This document shows positions 23,801-32,283 of a stretch of 64,000 nt of DNA, in pieces. Source of the stretch: Anthopleura xanthogrammica. Its lineage: Eukaryota; Cnidaria; Anthozoa; Actiniaria; Actiniidae. The notes below the pieces were generated by a model, which was not told where the DNA came from, did not search any database, and was given only the letters and a program-made list of their open reading frames with translations. The stretch is taken from positions 558,001-622,000 of the forward strand of contig OZ025209.1 of NCBI GenBank assembly GCA_964019055.1, in the 5' to 3' direction. A program made the translations under genes and the position numbers. How positions within the stretch are numbered: the stretch's first letter is position 1; each line of letters opens with the position of its first letter.

Positions 23801-24613
23801 CATCTCGTTCTATGAGAATAAAAGAACAAAAAACAGGCCGCCATGTTGGATGACATAACAAAAGCAACCAAGACCAAAATCAGTCAACCAGCATGGCGGC
23901 TATGACGTCACATGCACAAAGACAAAAAACATGGCCGCCATGTTGGTTGATATAACAATAAAAACAAGCCAGCTGATTTGAGAAAAAAAATATCAGCCAA
24001 TCAGAATCGAGAAAGTTTGCAAAACTGAGGTGTCATCCTTAGTAGCCAGAAGACTCCGGAAACGGTTATTTCTTATTTTATTTTCACACTAAATGATGAA
24101 TACCATAGTAACTTCAGTTTATACAAAATATCAATAACCTCTCCTGAAAATCTAGATCTAGAAAATTTAAATCTCAGATATGAATTTTTGTAACTCGATT
24201 TTCGCAGGCTTCATGACACCTCAGTTTTGCAGTGACGTCATTTCTGCGTCACTATTTCAGATCAGCTGGTGTAGTTTTCACATTCACTTGAATTGTTCGT
24301 GGTTCGCCAACATTACCTTGGTCATCAACAACAGCATCCCATTTGTACTGTGCGTGTTTTTTCAAGATAGTGCTTAGACATTCTGTCTGTTTTTTTACCC
24401 AAACCCTTTAAACTCATTTGGACGGCGCCTCAAAGGTGTTTGACTACCTTCTGTTTTTCTTCGCAGGCTTTTGGTGGCGCAGGTCTCTCTTCAGACCAAC
24501 CATTGGCTCAATTCTTCTCTTGGGCCCGCGTTCTTAGACTAGCGGATGGTCCTGATGAAGTTCATGCGCGCGCAGTAGCGAAAATGGAGCTACGAAAGAC
24601 AGACTCTAGCTAA
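5887..24613 (+). CDS. ACAD10: ACAD10: HAD hydrolase + APH kinase + acyl-CoA dehydrogenase fusion, complete
   Basis: Mitochondrial or peroxisomal acyl-CoA dehydrogenase family member 10, linked in vertebrates and fungi to 4-hydroxy fatty acid breakdown by phosphorylation and dehydration. The 27 coding exons are 5887-6118, 6369-6643, 7022-7180, 7306-7366, 7972-8073, 8185-8279, 8564-8610, 8860-8928, 9467-9560, 14341-14428, 14765-14915, 15350-15495, 15762-15935, 16080-16247, 17461-17627, 18459-18599, 18702-18773, 19031-19096, 19217-19307, 19536-19612, 19740-19821, 21808-21896, 22138-22221, 22576-22670, 23144-23192, 23606-23683 and 24467-24613. They sum to 3099 nt (1032 aa; human is 1059 aa as I recall). 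The N-terminus is Arg-rich without acidic residues, like a transit peptide. HAD domain: FDMGGVV with Asp40, and FLDDLG near 204. APH kinase: HGDYRLDN (454-461) and LDWE (476-478). ACAD domain from about 620: CFAMTEPQ (762-769), [13 protein letters not shown], and DGPDEVH near the end. All catalytic motifs look intact. Confidence 0.95.
6748..6878. repeat. Small MITE-like element
   Basis: Terminal inverted repeats of CTGCTAGCAGAGG (6761-6773) and CCTCTGCTAGCAG (6853-6865), with imperfect extension outward into AT-rich flanks. It lies in ACAD10 intron 2. Confidence 0.6.
7486..7918. repeat. (ATCC)n microsatellite, about 430 bp
   Basis: Four CCGT variants, then about 100 uninterrupted copies of CATC, in ACAD10 intron 4. 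It lies about 120 bp after one exon and 50 bp before the next. Confidence 0.95.
8652..8772. repeat. MITE copy (TGTAATGTTTTCCCATTTCAG family)
   Basis: The left end reads GTAATGTTTTCCCATTTCAG and the right end is its inverted form, TATGGGAAAACGTTATGCCC. The same ends occur at 38357-38493, and a partial left end occurs at about 36643-36690. Confidence 0.7.
8976..9318. repeat. ~125-bp tandem repeat, 2.8 copies
   Basis: Units begin with GTGAAGGGTTTGAACCCAGG-like sequence at 8981, 9105 and 9230 (the third copy differs slightly). They lie in ACAD10 intron 8. Confidence 0.9.
10011..11271 (-). CDS. Secreted protein with two trefoil (P) domains, nested antisense in ACAD10 intron 9
   Basis: Three minus-strand exons, 11271-11220, 10712-10551 and 10141-10011, join with matching phase-1 introns to 345 nt (114 aa plus TAA stop). 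Residues 1-17 ([17 protein letters not shown]) are a clear signal peptide. Two six-cysteine P domains follow: Cys 28, 38, 48, 53, 54, 66 and Cys 74, 84, 93, 98, 99, 110. Each has the trefoil hallmarks R-V-x-C-G, a single C, then G-C-C-[FY] and I-P-x-C-Y, with one domain per exon. The tryptophan often seen before the last Cys is Arg or Ser here. By architecture it resembles the two-domain vertebrate TFF2; known trefoil proteins bind or stabilise mucus and protect epithelia, but function here is inference. A CTAG acceptor about 15 bp upstream of the ATG suggests a noncoding first exon. An upstream in-frame Met at 11313 exists but would spoil the signal peptide. Confidence 0.85.
10861..11105. repeat. 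92-bp tandem repeat, about 2.7 copies
   Basis: TTTCCCACTCATACGATAAC recurs at 10898, 10990 and 11082. The copies are nearly identical. The array lies inside the first intron of the nested trefoil gene. Confidence 0.9.
12262..12560. repeat. Foldback / MITE element, about 300 bp
   Basis: The left end GTTTACTATCAAATTTGTCA (12268 on) is exactly inverted at the right end (TGACAAATTTGATAGTAAAC, ending at 12551). The inner arms also pair imperfectly. It lies in ACAD10 intron 9. Confidence 0.8.
13385..13600 (+). mobile_element. tRNA-like SINE copy
   Basis: Head with an A-box-like TGGCAGTAGC and a B-box-like GGTTCGATTAC, spaced as in a tRNA gene. A body follows containing GTTTGTAAGGTACC, GATTCGAAGG and TTTTCTCCCTC. 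Related copies occur elsewhere in this window. Confidence 0.65.
15516..15655 (-). mobile_element. tRNA-like SINE copy
   Basis: The reverse complement carries GGTTCGATTCCC after a tRNA-like head (GAGTGGTGGTACTAGTTAG), then the body GAGGGTTTTTCTCCGGG. It sits 20 bp after ACAD10 exon 12, inside the intron. Confidence 0.65.
17990..18425. repeat. CAT/CAG-rich low-complexity tract
   Basis: Irregular CATCA, CAGCA and CACCA triplets through most of this part of ACAD10 intron 15. Long His/Ser/Gln open frames here are by-products of the triplet composition. Confidence 0.85.
19935..21596. repeat. 99-bp minisatellite with six-monomer higher-order repeat
   Basis: About 17 monomers beginning AAACAAACCTCTATTCAGCG lie in ACAD10 intron 21. 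Starts at 19951, 20050, 20149 and 20248 are 99 bp apart, and the fourth monomer is 97 bp long. The variant monomer (CAGCGGGCACCCTC) recurs exactly 592 bp later, defining a five-times-99-plus-97 higher-order unit. The period is a multiple of three, so one frame stays open for 33-aa repeats. The array ends at a T run (about 21597-21614). Confidence 0.95.
22872..23012. repeat. ~29-bp tandem repeat around AAAATGGCGGACA
   Basis: Four to five copies of ACAAAATGGCGGACA with AAGAAAA spacers, in ACAD10 intron 24. Confidence 0.75.
23965..24262. repeat. Dispersed foldback repeat (copy 1)
   Basis: TTTGCAAAACTGAGGTGTCA near 24015 is inverted near 24220 (ATGACACCTCAGTTTTGCA), and CAGCTGATTTGAG pairs with ATCAGCTG further out. 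The left half recurs at about 58115-58235. Confidence 0.65.
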
Positions 24614-26552
24614 GACTAAATATATTTTTGCTTTAAACTATTTTTCGATGACCGAAAGCTCTTAGAATTCAAAGAACGAAAATCAAATGATGAACAAGAA
24701 TTATTTCATATGTAATCTTCTTATAAAGTTATACACATTTCTTGCGGCATATAAGTAAACTATACCTAAATATATACTGACAAGCTAAATCTTATGAATT
24801 TGATTTAGGAGGCATAAAATGCCTAACTGGTATTTTCTAAGCATGGCCATGCTCTAATTTCGTCTCGTGCTCTATCGGCCGTATATTACACTCAATAAGT
24901 CAATAATTGTAACTCTAATTAACGAACATAAACGAAAAAATATTCTTTCAATTGTTGAAAATAAAGATTACCTCTGAAAAATAAATTAAAAGAATCGGTG
25001 ATATTTCATATTCCTTCCAAATAGTTGATAATGTATTTGCATTTTGTCGAGAAATTTATTAGTGTTAGTGTGAAGGCAGTAAAACGATGGTATCTTTGAG
25101 TAACGCGCTTGACTTTATTCTCTATCACTTTTGACGTATTTTAAGTTCTTATTTATCTTTACTTGAAGATTCGATCTTTACATACGATCTTAACTTTAAT
25201 TCACTAGCGGTTCAATAACGATTTCTAGCGATCCTATAGATTCTAGCGGCTCACAAACTGTAAACAAGGAATAAATAGATTAAGTATTAGCTTCTAGATC
25301 TGATGCAAGGCAATTTGTCGGCCCTTGTCCTGCTATCACATTGCGGTTCTATTTGCGATTATACCTGGCTCTGTCAGCCGCTCGGCCCAGTCCCTAATGG
25401 ACCTGGCGCAGACTACTATGGCCGCGACAGTTAGAGTGTATTTATATATATATTGGTTTGTTTGTTTGTTTTTTGCTTGCTTGCTTGCATTCATTTTGTA
25501 ACATAATCCTAAATTCATCCGAATTTCATTTTCCGAGCGAAAAAATCAGCACAAAGAAACACGGATATCTCCTACAAACCAGATATTCTGTAGATATTCT
25601 AGAATTTTTCTTTCAAACAGAAGTTATTAAATTGAATGGACTAAAAACTGATAGGGATTTTCTTCCTTTGAGACGGATATATTGATACCAATTATCAAGA
25701 CAACCTTGAATACATCATCCATTCAGTGAAAAGGACGTTTCATATTCTAATTTATTGAATTTAGCAGAATGAAAAACTTATCCAAAAGCACAGCGCTGCA
25801 TGTGTGACGTTTTCATTTCTTTTAAAAACAACACAGATACAATAGATCTGTAGAAATGACTAAAACACAATGAATATTATGAGCCGAACATTTCCATAAA
25901 CCCGGGCAATCTTGAAACTTGGTAAATAATTTATATTCTTAAATCTTGTTTTGAATGCTGTCAAAAATGACTTTAATTCTAACTTTGAGTTCAGCAAGAA
26001 GTTGAGCTTGTTTAAAGTAGCCATTCTCTAGATTTTTTTAGAGTGTATTATTAAGCACTTCACTTATTTTGCATAAGAGAAACCTTGTTGACATAGCAGT
26101 TCGTATTTCTCTCTATTATTGAATAACAAAGCTGTTTTGTTGCTTCTAAATCCATTTTCTTATAGTTTACATTCACTATAAACATGCTGAAAATGTTCTG
26201 TTTGCTTTATAGAATCAGTACATGGCGTCGCTTTTTGCTTTCTATTTATGTTGTATTTAGATATCTCTAATTTTGAACACTGTAATATTAACACCTGTTT
26301 CGACGACATACGAATTTCATTTACAAACTACGACTTCTTTTTCCTAAATCTAAAGCTGGATTCTTTCTTTTTCAGTATTGAAACCAGTTTAATTTTATGC
26401 CCAGATAATGCTGAATAACTTTTCCTTTTTGAAAAACAAGCCATCTTCCATAGATAGCATGGTAACTCAAAGCAAAGCGAATCACAATAATTTAGCCATT
26501 TAGAAATAATTTGCAAATGAAGAAAAAGTGAACTTTTCTAATTGGCAAATCC
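24614..26552. other. ACAD10 3' UTR and intergenic DNA
   Basis: AATAAA at 24960-24965 is the likely ACAD10 polyadenylation signal, about 350 bp after the stop. Beyond it the DNA is AT-rich, with stop codons in every frame. I see no gene. Confidence 0.6.
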
Positions 26553-26891
26553 TCAAAGAGAATCTTCTAGGAGTTCATCCGTTTGACTGACATTGAACGG
26601 CCCTGTTTCTTCACTATTTTCCACCAGTATGTTGTCCTTTTTTCTGCTGTAGTATCGATGTACAAACCATGCCAAAAATAATAGACCAACTCCGAAGATA
26701 ATCATTGCTATAGCTGCCGTATCATTCATTACTCCTTGACACAATTCATCGTCGATATTTCTCTTCTTTTTGTGAAGACACCTGAATCCAAATCCCAAGC
26801 ACAAGACAGAAGAAATCAGAGGAATAACACATAATATAACTCTTTGGTGCTTCTCACATAATGTGAAACAAGTCTCAGACATTTCTGACAT
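26553..26891 (-). CDS. Possible intronless gene, 112-aa two-pass membrane protein of unknown function
   Basis: A single open frame of 112 codons starting in a reasonable context (AAG ATG T). It predicts two hydrophobic segments, about residues 19-37 (ending in LCLGFGF) and 59-77 (IAMIIFGVGLLFLAWFV). A short basic K-K-K-R loop containing one Cys separates them, and the tail is acidic and Ser/Thr-rich, with ENSEETG and DELLEDS. The hydrophobic-basic-hydrophobic pattern and sharp polar ends look selected rather than random. It sits alone between ACAD10 and the secreted-protein gene at 28.1 kb. I do not recognise the family. It could also be the last exon of a longer gene, or chance. Confidence 0.5.
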   Translation of the reverse strand: MSEMSETCFTLCEKHQRVILCVIPLISSVLCLGFGFRCLHKKKRNIDDELCQGVMNDTAAIAMIIFGVGLLFLAWFVHRYYSRKKDNILVENSEETGPFNVSQTDELLEDSL

Positions 26892-28097
26892 CTTGAAACC
26901 TTTGCTCGGCTACTAGCTCGCTTACAACCAAGATGTTCATAAATTTTTGAAGTTTCAGTTTTAAAATATTGATTTCAAAGCTTAATTTTGCATTGTGTTT
27001 CCATTTGAGTTAATGTTTGTTGGAGTTATGATGGTGTTTAAGGGTACAACTTCAGGCACTAATAAACGAACATGCAAATTCTGAAAAGTGATGGTATCGA
27101 TTCGTTAAAAGGGTCCTCTAGATGCCCGAATGACGTGCGACAAATAACATGTAATATGGTAATCAGTGTAGAAGTGACATTTGCAGCAAAAAAAACTTAA
27201 GCCTGTCAGTTTTCTGTCTTATTTCCTTAAGGGCAGAAAACTCGCTTTACAAAATCTTATATTTTTATGGTTTTAGTGTCATACTCGGGGTAAATGAAAT
27301 TAAGGTCTCTTCTCTTCTCTTCTCTTCTCTTCTCTTCTCTTCTCTTTTTAACTTTTCTTTTTCCTTTCTGTCTGTCTGTCTTTTTCCTTTTTTCTCTTTT
27401 TCGTTCGTTATTGAATATTTTTCTCATTTACATCCGAGTTTTACAAAATTAATTTGGTGATCGACTAACCTACACATATTACGCATAACATTTTCATATG
27501 GCTTATTGCTTTCATTCTCGTTATTCACTGATCTATATCGTAACACATATTATACATACATACAAGCTTATTTCATTTGTTATGTTCTTAATATTAACTG
27601 TAGAATGTTGTGAATAAAACTAATAACCGGAAAGTCAATACAAAAAAGTCCTAACAAATCAAAAAGATAGCTAAACCAATTCTAATTGGTCAGATTATAC
27701 TAGTTTTCTCTAAGCCCGCCGCTTTAAGTTTCTTTCGCCAAAACAGAAATTTCAACTACCATATCAGAAATAAAACATTGAATTATGAATGCTCTATTAG
27801 CTCAATTATTCGAGAATTGGAAATGTTTTAGTAGAAAGAGCTTGTTGGTTGATCAGTTGTAGCATAATATGGGCCGCCAATTTAGGTTTAAACAGTCGAA
27901 TTATTTATTTAAGGGTGCTAAACCCGCCTGTGTTTTACGTGTTATAGAAGAACAGCTAGTCGCTACGGCAACCTCGTTTCTTTCGGGTTTTACTCGTTCC
28001 TTACAAAAGTAATTGAAAATCTTTCTCTATGGATTCGGAACGATTCTGAATCCAGTTAATGCTCTAAGAACTCAGTACACTTCTTCATCAACCCCCA
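26892..28097. other. Intergenic DNA with CTCTT microsatellite
   Basis: Holds a short (CTCTT)n tract at about 27307-27347 followed by a (CTGT)n/(TCTG)n patch near 27370. No coding signal was seen. The right end should contain the promoter of the secreted-protein gene starting at 28098. Confidence 0.5.
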
Positions 28098-30886
28098 ATG
28101 GAGAAGAGTGTGTTTTTGATCTGTTTGCTACTGGCTGTTGTAAGTGCAAAGCAAGAAAACAAAGCCTACAAGATTGCCTTAGAATGTAAGTAATATTCCT
28201 CTTAAAACCTTTTTTACGGTTAAGGAGCGTATATTTTAAAGAGTTTACATTATGTTTTAGAAAATTAGGCGTTTCAACCTGAGATAAGTTGGTTCAAAGC
28301 CTGTTTGAAAATTTTGAACCAGCACACTTACGTTTCTGCAAACTTCGAGTCTAGGTAGCTCATTCCTAATCGATTTTCTTTTTTGCAAGTGTTTTCCTCA
28401 TATATTTATTTTATTATCGTATAGAAAATGCCCAAAGCATTCTACCATGCCAAGCTTACATTGACCACAGTTCTCAGAAACGAAAATCTTATCTCTGGAA
28501 CTAAAAGGATCAATCTTCATCATAGGTTTTAGATTTTGCTATTTCAACCTGCGTCGATATTCTTTTCTTGGTGACGTGTTGGAGAAAACTAAATTATGGG
28601 AATCCTATTCCAATATGATCAAGATTTGACAGAAACAAATCAATATAAAATATTTCTTAATCTAGCCTGCGTGCAGCCCGACATTAACTCTGGTCTTAAT
28701 CAAAATTAAAGTCGGGCTGGACGCAGGCTATCTTGGACCAGCCTTAATGCTCTTCTAGTGGATCCGGTCGAAGCTATCGATATGTTTTGCTTTGCTGAAA
28801 TGTATAGGTTCGATATTTGGCCACGTTTTTTTTTATCCCAGAACAAATGATGTTCTATATTTCTATATTTATTTTGTTTAAAGATTCGTACAATAATATA
28901 CAGGTGAGAGAACAATTATAAGACAAAAAGCCCCCTACAGAAAGAAAGAAAACCAGAGAATCTATACAAATATCATTGAATAAACGAAAGGATTGCGAGA
29001 AAACATTCAACAATACTTGAAATACTAGTATATGGACTGCTGCATATATAGAGCCGAAAGTCCTAATAATAATAATAATTATCTAAAATCAATTATTCAG
29101 TCACTGTCACCTATAATTAAGAAATGTTGATATGTGAGACCAACATCGATGTAGCTCGAGACTAGAATGACTGACTGAAGATGGACCCTTTTATGATCAG
29201 GAGGGTAGCACTAAATAGCTCTGTAGCTAACAATCCTGTGGCCCTCGTTCCATGATCAAATTGGAAGCTGCGCTGCAAAATCGTAGGCGCTCGTCGAAGG
29301 TTTTCAGTTGGAGAACGTGTTTGATGGCCCATTGACAACAACATCGTCCCGGCAACAGGACATGATGACCTAATCCACCGAATTTCTTTTTCACAAAAAC
29401 CCACTGTGATAAGAGTTAGTTATAAATGTTTTCTGTTTTCATTCTAACCAGTTCTGATGCGCTTCCACTCCAAGACAGTTCTTGATTTAGTCGCAAACAG
29501 CACAGCACATGAACCAACCCGTTCCAACCAAGCTATTCAACACAGTGAGAAGAGAGAATACGATGGTTTCAAGGAGCGAATGAACGATGGTGGTGACTCA
29601 GATAGCAGTTTCAACATCAATACTCAAATCTACAGAACAAGTAAGAATCATTCAAACTAACCTGTTTTTTAATGCATTAAATGTAGAGGTGCTTGCAACA
29701 TACGTCTATCATCAGATGACACCGAGGGTCTTCGACGGTTAAAGCTCGGAAAACGCGTCTCTCTACATTGTATCCTATACTGGGGTTCCTGTGAGCGTTG
29801 ACCGAGCGGGACTAGTACCCAAGGAACGGAAGAGAAAAAGACGAGTTATATTTCGTTGAGGCGTGGCTTGCATATGACGTCATAACCACCATGTTGTATA
29901 AGATGTGAAAAGATTTGATGAATGTTTGCTTTCTCAACTTTTGTATAAAACTCAACGTTAACGCATCGTGGTCATGTTGGTGGTATTTGACACAATGCTT
30001 CTCACCACCAAAACGGGCTTCTCACCACCAACATGGCTTCTCACCACCAACATGGCCGCCGTAGTTTTGCCTTTTTAATTTTTGGGGGGGAAATGAAACA
30101 TTCTATAGAAGTTGCAAGCCGAGAGACTGACTTTTAGTGTTTGTATATTTGACTATAGCCGTGTACAATATTCCTGTGGACTCATTCATCAAGGAAGCCA
30201 TGATGGCTATCTTCGGTGAGGATGGTGTTCTAGAGAAGGGTGGATTCTACATGGATGGATACATTAAAAATGATGGAACGGCGTTCATTAAAATGATAAG
30301 TAGCTTTGGAAACAGGACGAACTTGATTAACGCGGTAAGAAGTTTACTTTCATTGGCTTTTGTTCTATATAACAATGTATTACGTCATGTAGCCTAAGGT
30401 ATTACGTAACTAGTCCAATGCATTATGTCATACAGTCCAATGTATTACCTCATGTAGTCCAATGTGTTACGTCATACAGTCCAATGTATTACGTCAATGA
30501 GCCCAATGTATTACGTCACGTAGACAGTGTCATTACGTCATGTAGATAATTACGTCACATAGTCAATGAATTACGTCATGTAGTCAGTGTATTACGTCAT
30601 AATTACGTTCACATATTAACCCCCTAGTGACTGTATATTGCAGATAAAGAAGGTACGTCAAGAACCCCCTGGTTTGTCTCCACTGAATGTCATCGTTCAC
30701 TTCCTGTTGACCGCGGATGACACTAACAACCTCATCACGTGGCAAGAAGCTCAGATTCAAAAAGGAAACCTCAAACAAGACGATCCGTGTGCACCCAAGA
30801 TGATTGTCATGTACAAATGTTGTACGAGAACAGTTATTCCTTTCATTGGACCGGAATTTGGAAGCCTTATGATCGGGACAGACTGA
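28098..30886 (+). CDS. Secreted protein of unknown family, four exons
   Basis: Exons 28098-28185, 29452-29640, 30159-30334 and 30644-30886 join in phase to 696 nt (231 aa plus TGA). All borders are GT-AG. Residues 1-17 (MEKSVFLICLLLAVVSA) form a signal peptide with a canonical A-x-A-like cleavage context. The mature protein has no further membrane segment, so it is likely secreted. It has two N-glycosylation sequons (N45-S-T and N144-R-T), a dibasic E-K-R-E site in exon 2 that could be a processing site, a polar Ser/Asp stretch (GGDSDSS), and only three cysteines after the signal (about 200, 210, 211). The last two exons alternate hydrophobic strand-like runs (NVIVHFLLTADD) with amphipathic helices, which could be a ferredoxin-like or SEA-like fold, but that is a guess. 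A polyadenylation signal AATAAA lies at 31299-31304. I do not recognise a homologue. Confidence 0.8.
28663..28730. repeat. Short hairpin element
   Basis: TAGCCTGCGTGCAGCCCGAC and GTCGGGCTGGACGCAGGCTA form 20-bp inverted arms with one mismatch around a loop of about 28 bp. It lies in intron 1 of the secreted-protein gene. Confidence 0.8.
30377..30612. repeat. Array of TTACGTCA motifs
   Basis: A degenerate tandem array with a spacing of about 20-30 bp contains eight exact TTACGTCA motifs and three one-base variants. It fills most of the last intron of the secreted-protein gene. TTACGTCA resembles a CREB/ATF-type site. Whether the array is regulatory or just a minisatellite is unknown. Confidence 0.75.
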
Positions 30887-32283
30887 CAACCTTAAATGAC
30901 TTGATCACACTGGCCCATTCTCGTAATTATAATTCCCCGACACAGACAACAAACTAAGACGTCTAGGTTTTTGGCTTCCGTTCATCAAAGTTACAACGGT
31001 CTTTCTGAGTTAGTGTTGATATGGAAGCCAAACACCCACACGTCCTAGAAATTAGTAGTCGATGTCAAATTCGTTAGCACTTGATCTTATAACTTCTTCA
31101 GGGACTTTGAAATCGAAAGGGGTAAAAAAAAACGTGAAATAAAAGAACTTCAATTTTTTTAGAAATTTCAAAATGACAAGAAGGGAGGGGGGGGGGGGGA
31201 ACACCGGTATAAACAGTGGTCTGTGGGGTTCGGCCTTAGGGGTGAATAGACTAAGAATTCTTGTCCTTTTTAGAATTTTTACTAGAACCATTCATGGAAA
31301 TAAAGGTAACATCGTCAAGTAGTGCCTTAAGTTTATAATTTCTATCTTTCTCATGTTAATGCTCAAGTTTTAAATTTATAAGGAACGGCAGAGAAGGTCA
31401 TAAAGGAGGAGAAATAAAAATACTTATACTATGTGATAAGATCCTGTTTGGCTAATACAATATTGCCACATTTTCAAGGTCCCAGTCATACCACAGAAAG
31501 GTGTTAAGAAAAGAGCAAAAAACCTCTGTAACAAGGAAATAAACTGAGGAATTAAGCCTCTCTAACAAGAAATCAAAATGGGAGGAATTTGGAGACGAGA
31601 GGAAGCATAAACAATTTTAAAGCCACGTTTGTGTTCCCAGGGTATTAGATCAGATCTTCATTAGTCAAGTTAAAAGGAATATTTCAAGATGAACTTCACT
31701 TGTGTACGTCTCTCCCCTCCCCTCCCCTCCTCTCTCCTCAAAAATAGAAACTCATTTCAAGTACTTTTATCATCAAATTTACAGTCCAATCCTAACCCCA
31801 CAAAGAGAGTACGAACCATCACCACTTATCTGTTTTCACATTACTAATTTTTCCATTCTTACTGGCACACGTTGGGATTATGCTGTCGTTAATTTTTTTA
31901 GAAGAAACTTCTTGTCTCTAGTTTCCTGTAATGAGAAAATATATCATCACATTAAAACGGCTGTATTTACAAGACCATTCGCGTCTTCAGATTTAGATCA
32001 TGCAGTTTTTCTTCCGGAAAAAACCTGTTTTTGGCGGCTTAAAATTATGTTGTATCAGCCAATCAGAAAACAGTCAGTATTCACAGAGATTGGTGCGTTT
32101 TGGTTCTACCAAAGAAAGTACATCAATATCAAAAGCTATCGACCGAACCATTAATTGCAAAGGTATTATCTGTTAATATTCTTTGCATGCTGTTTACCAC
32201 AAGGAGATAGTGTATTAGGTGAGTCCAAATTTGTGCTGTTTAACATTGCGGAGTAAGGCTTCGAGAGGTAAGGTTATATTTAC
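30887..32283. other. 3' UTR / intergenic DNA between convergent genes
   Basis: The plus-strand secreted-protein gene and the minus-strand TMC gene converge here. AATAAA at 31299-31304 (plus strand) serves the former. On the minus strand, 31107-31052 has an acceptor-like TTTCAAAG and a short open end ...SSANEFDIDY then stop, a possible but unproven TMC last exon. A run of Gs at about 31188-31199 and a C-rich, C/T tract at about 31709-31738 are simple sequence. Confidence 0.45.
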
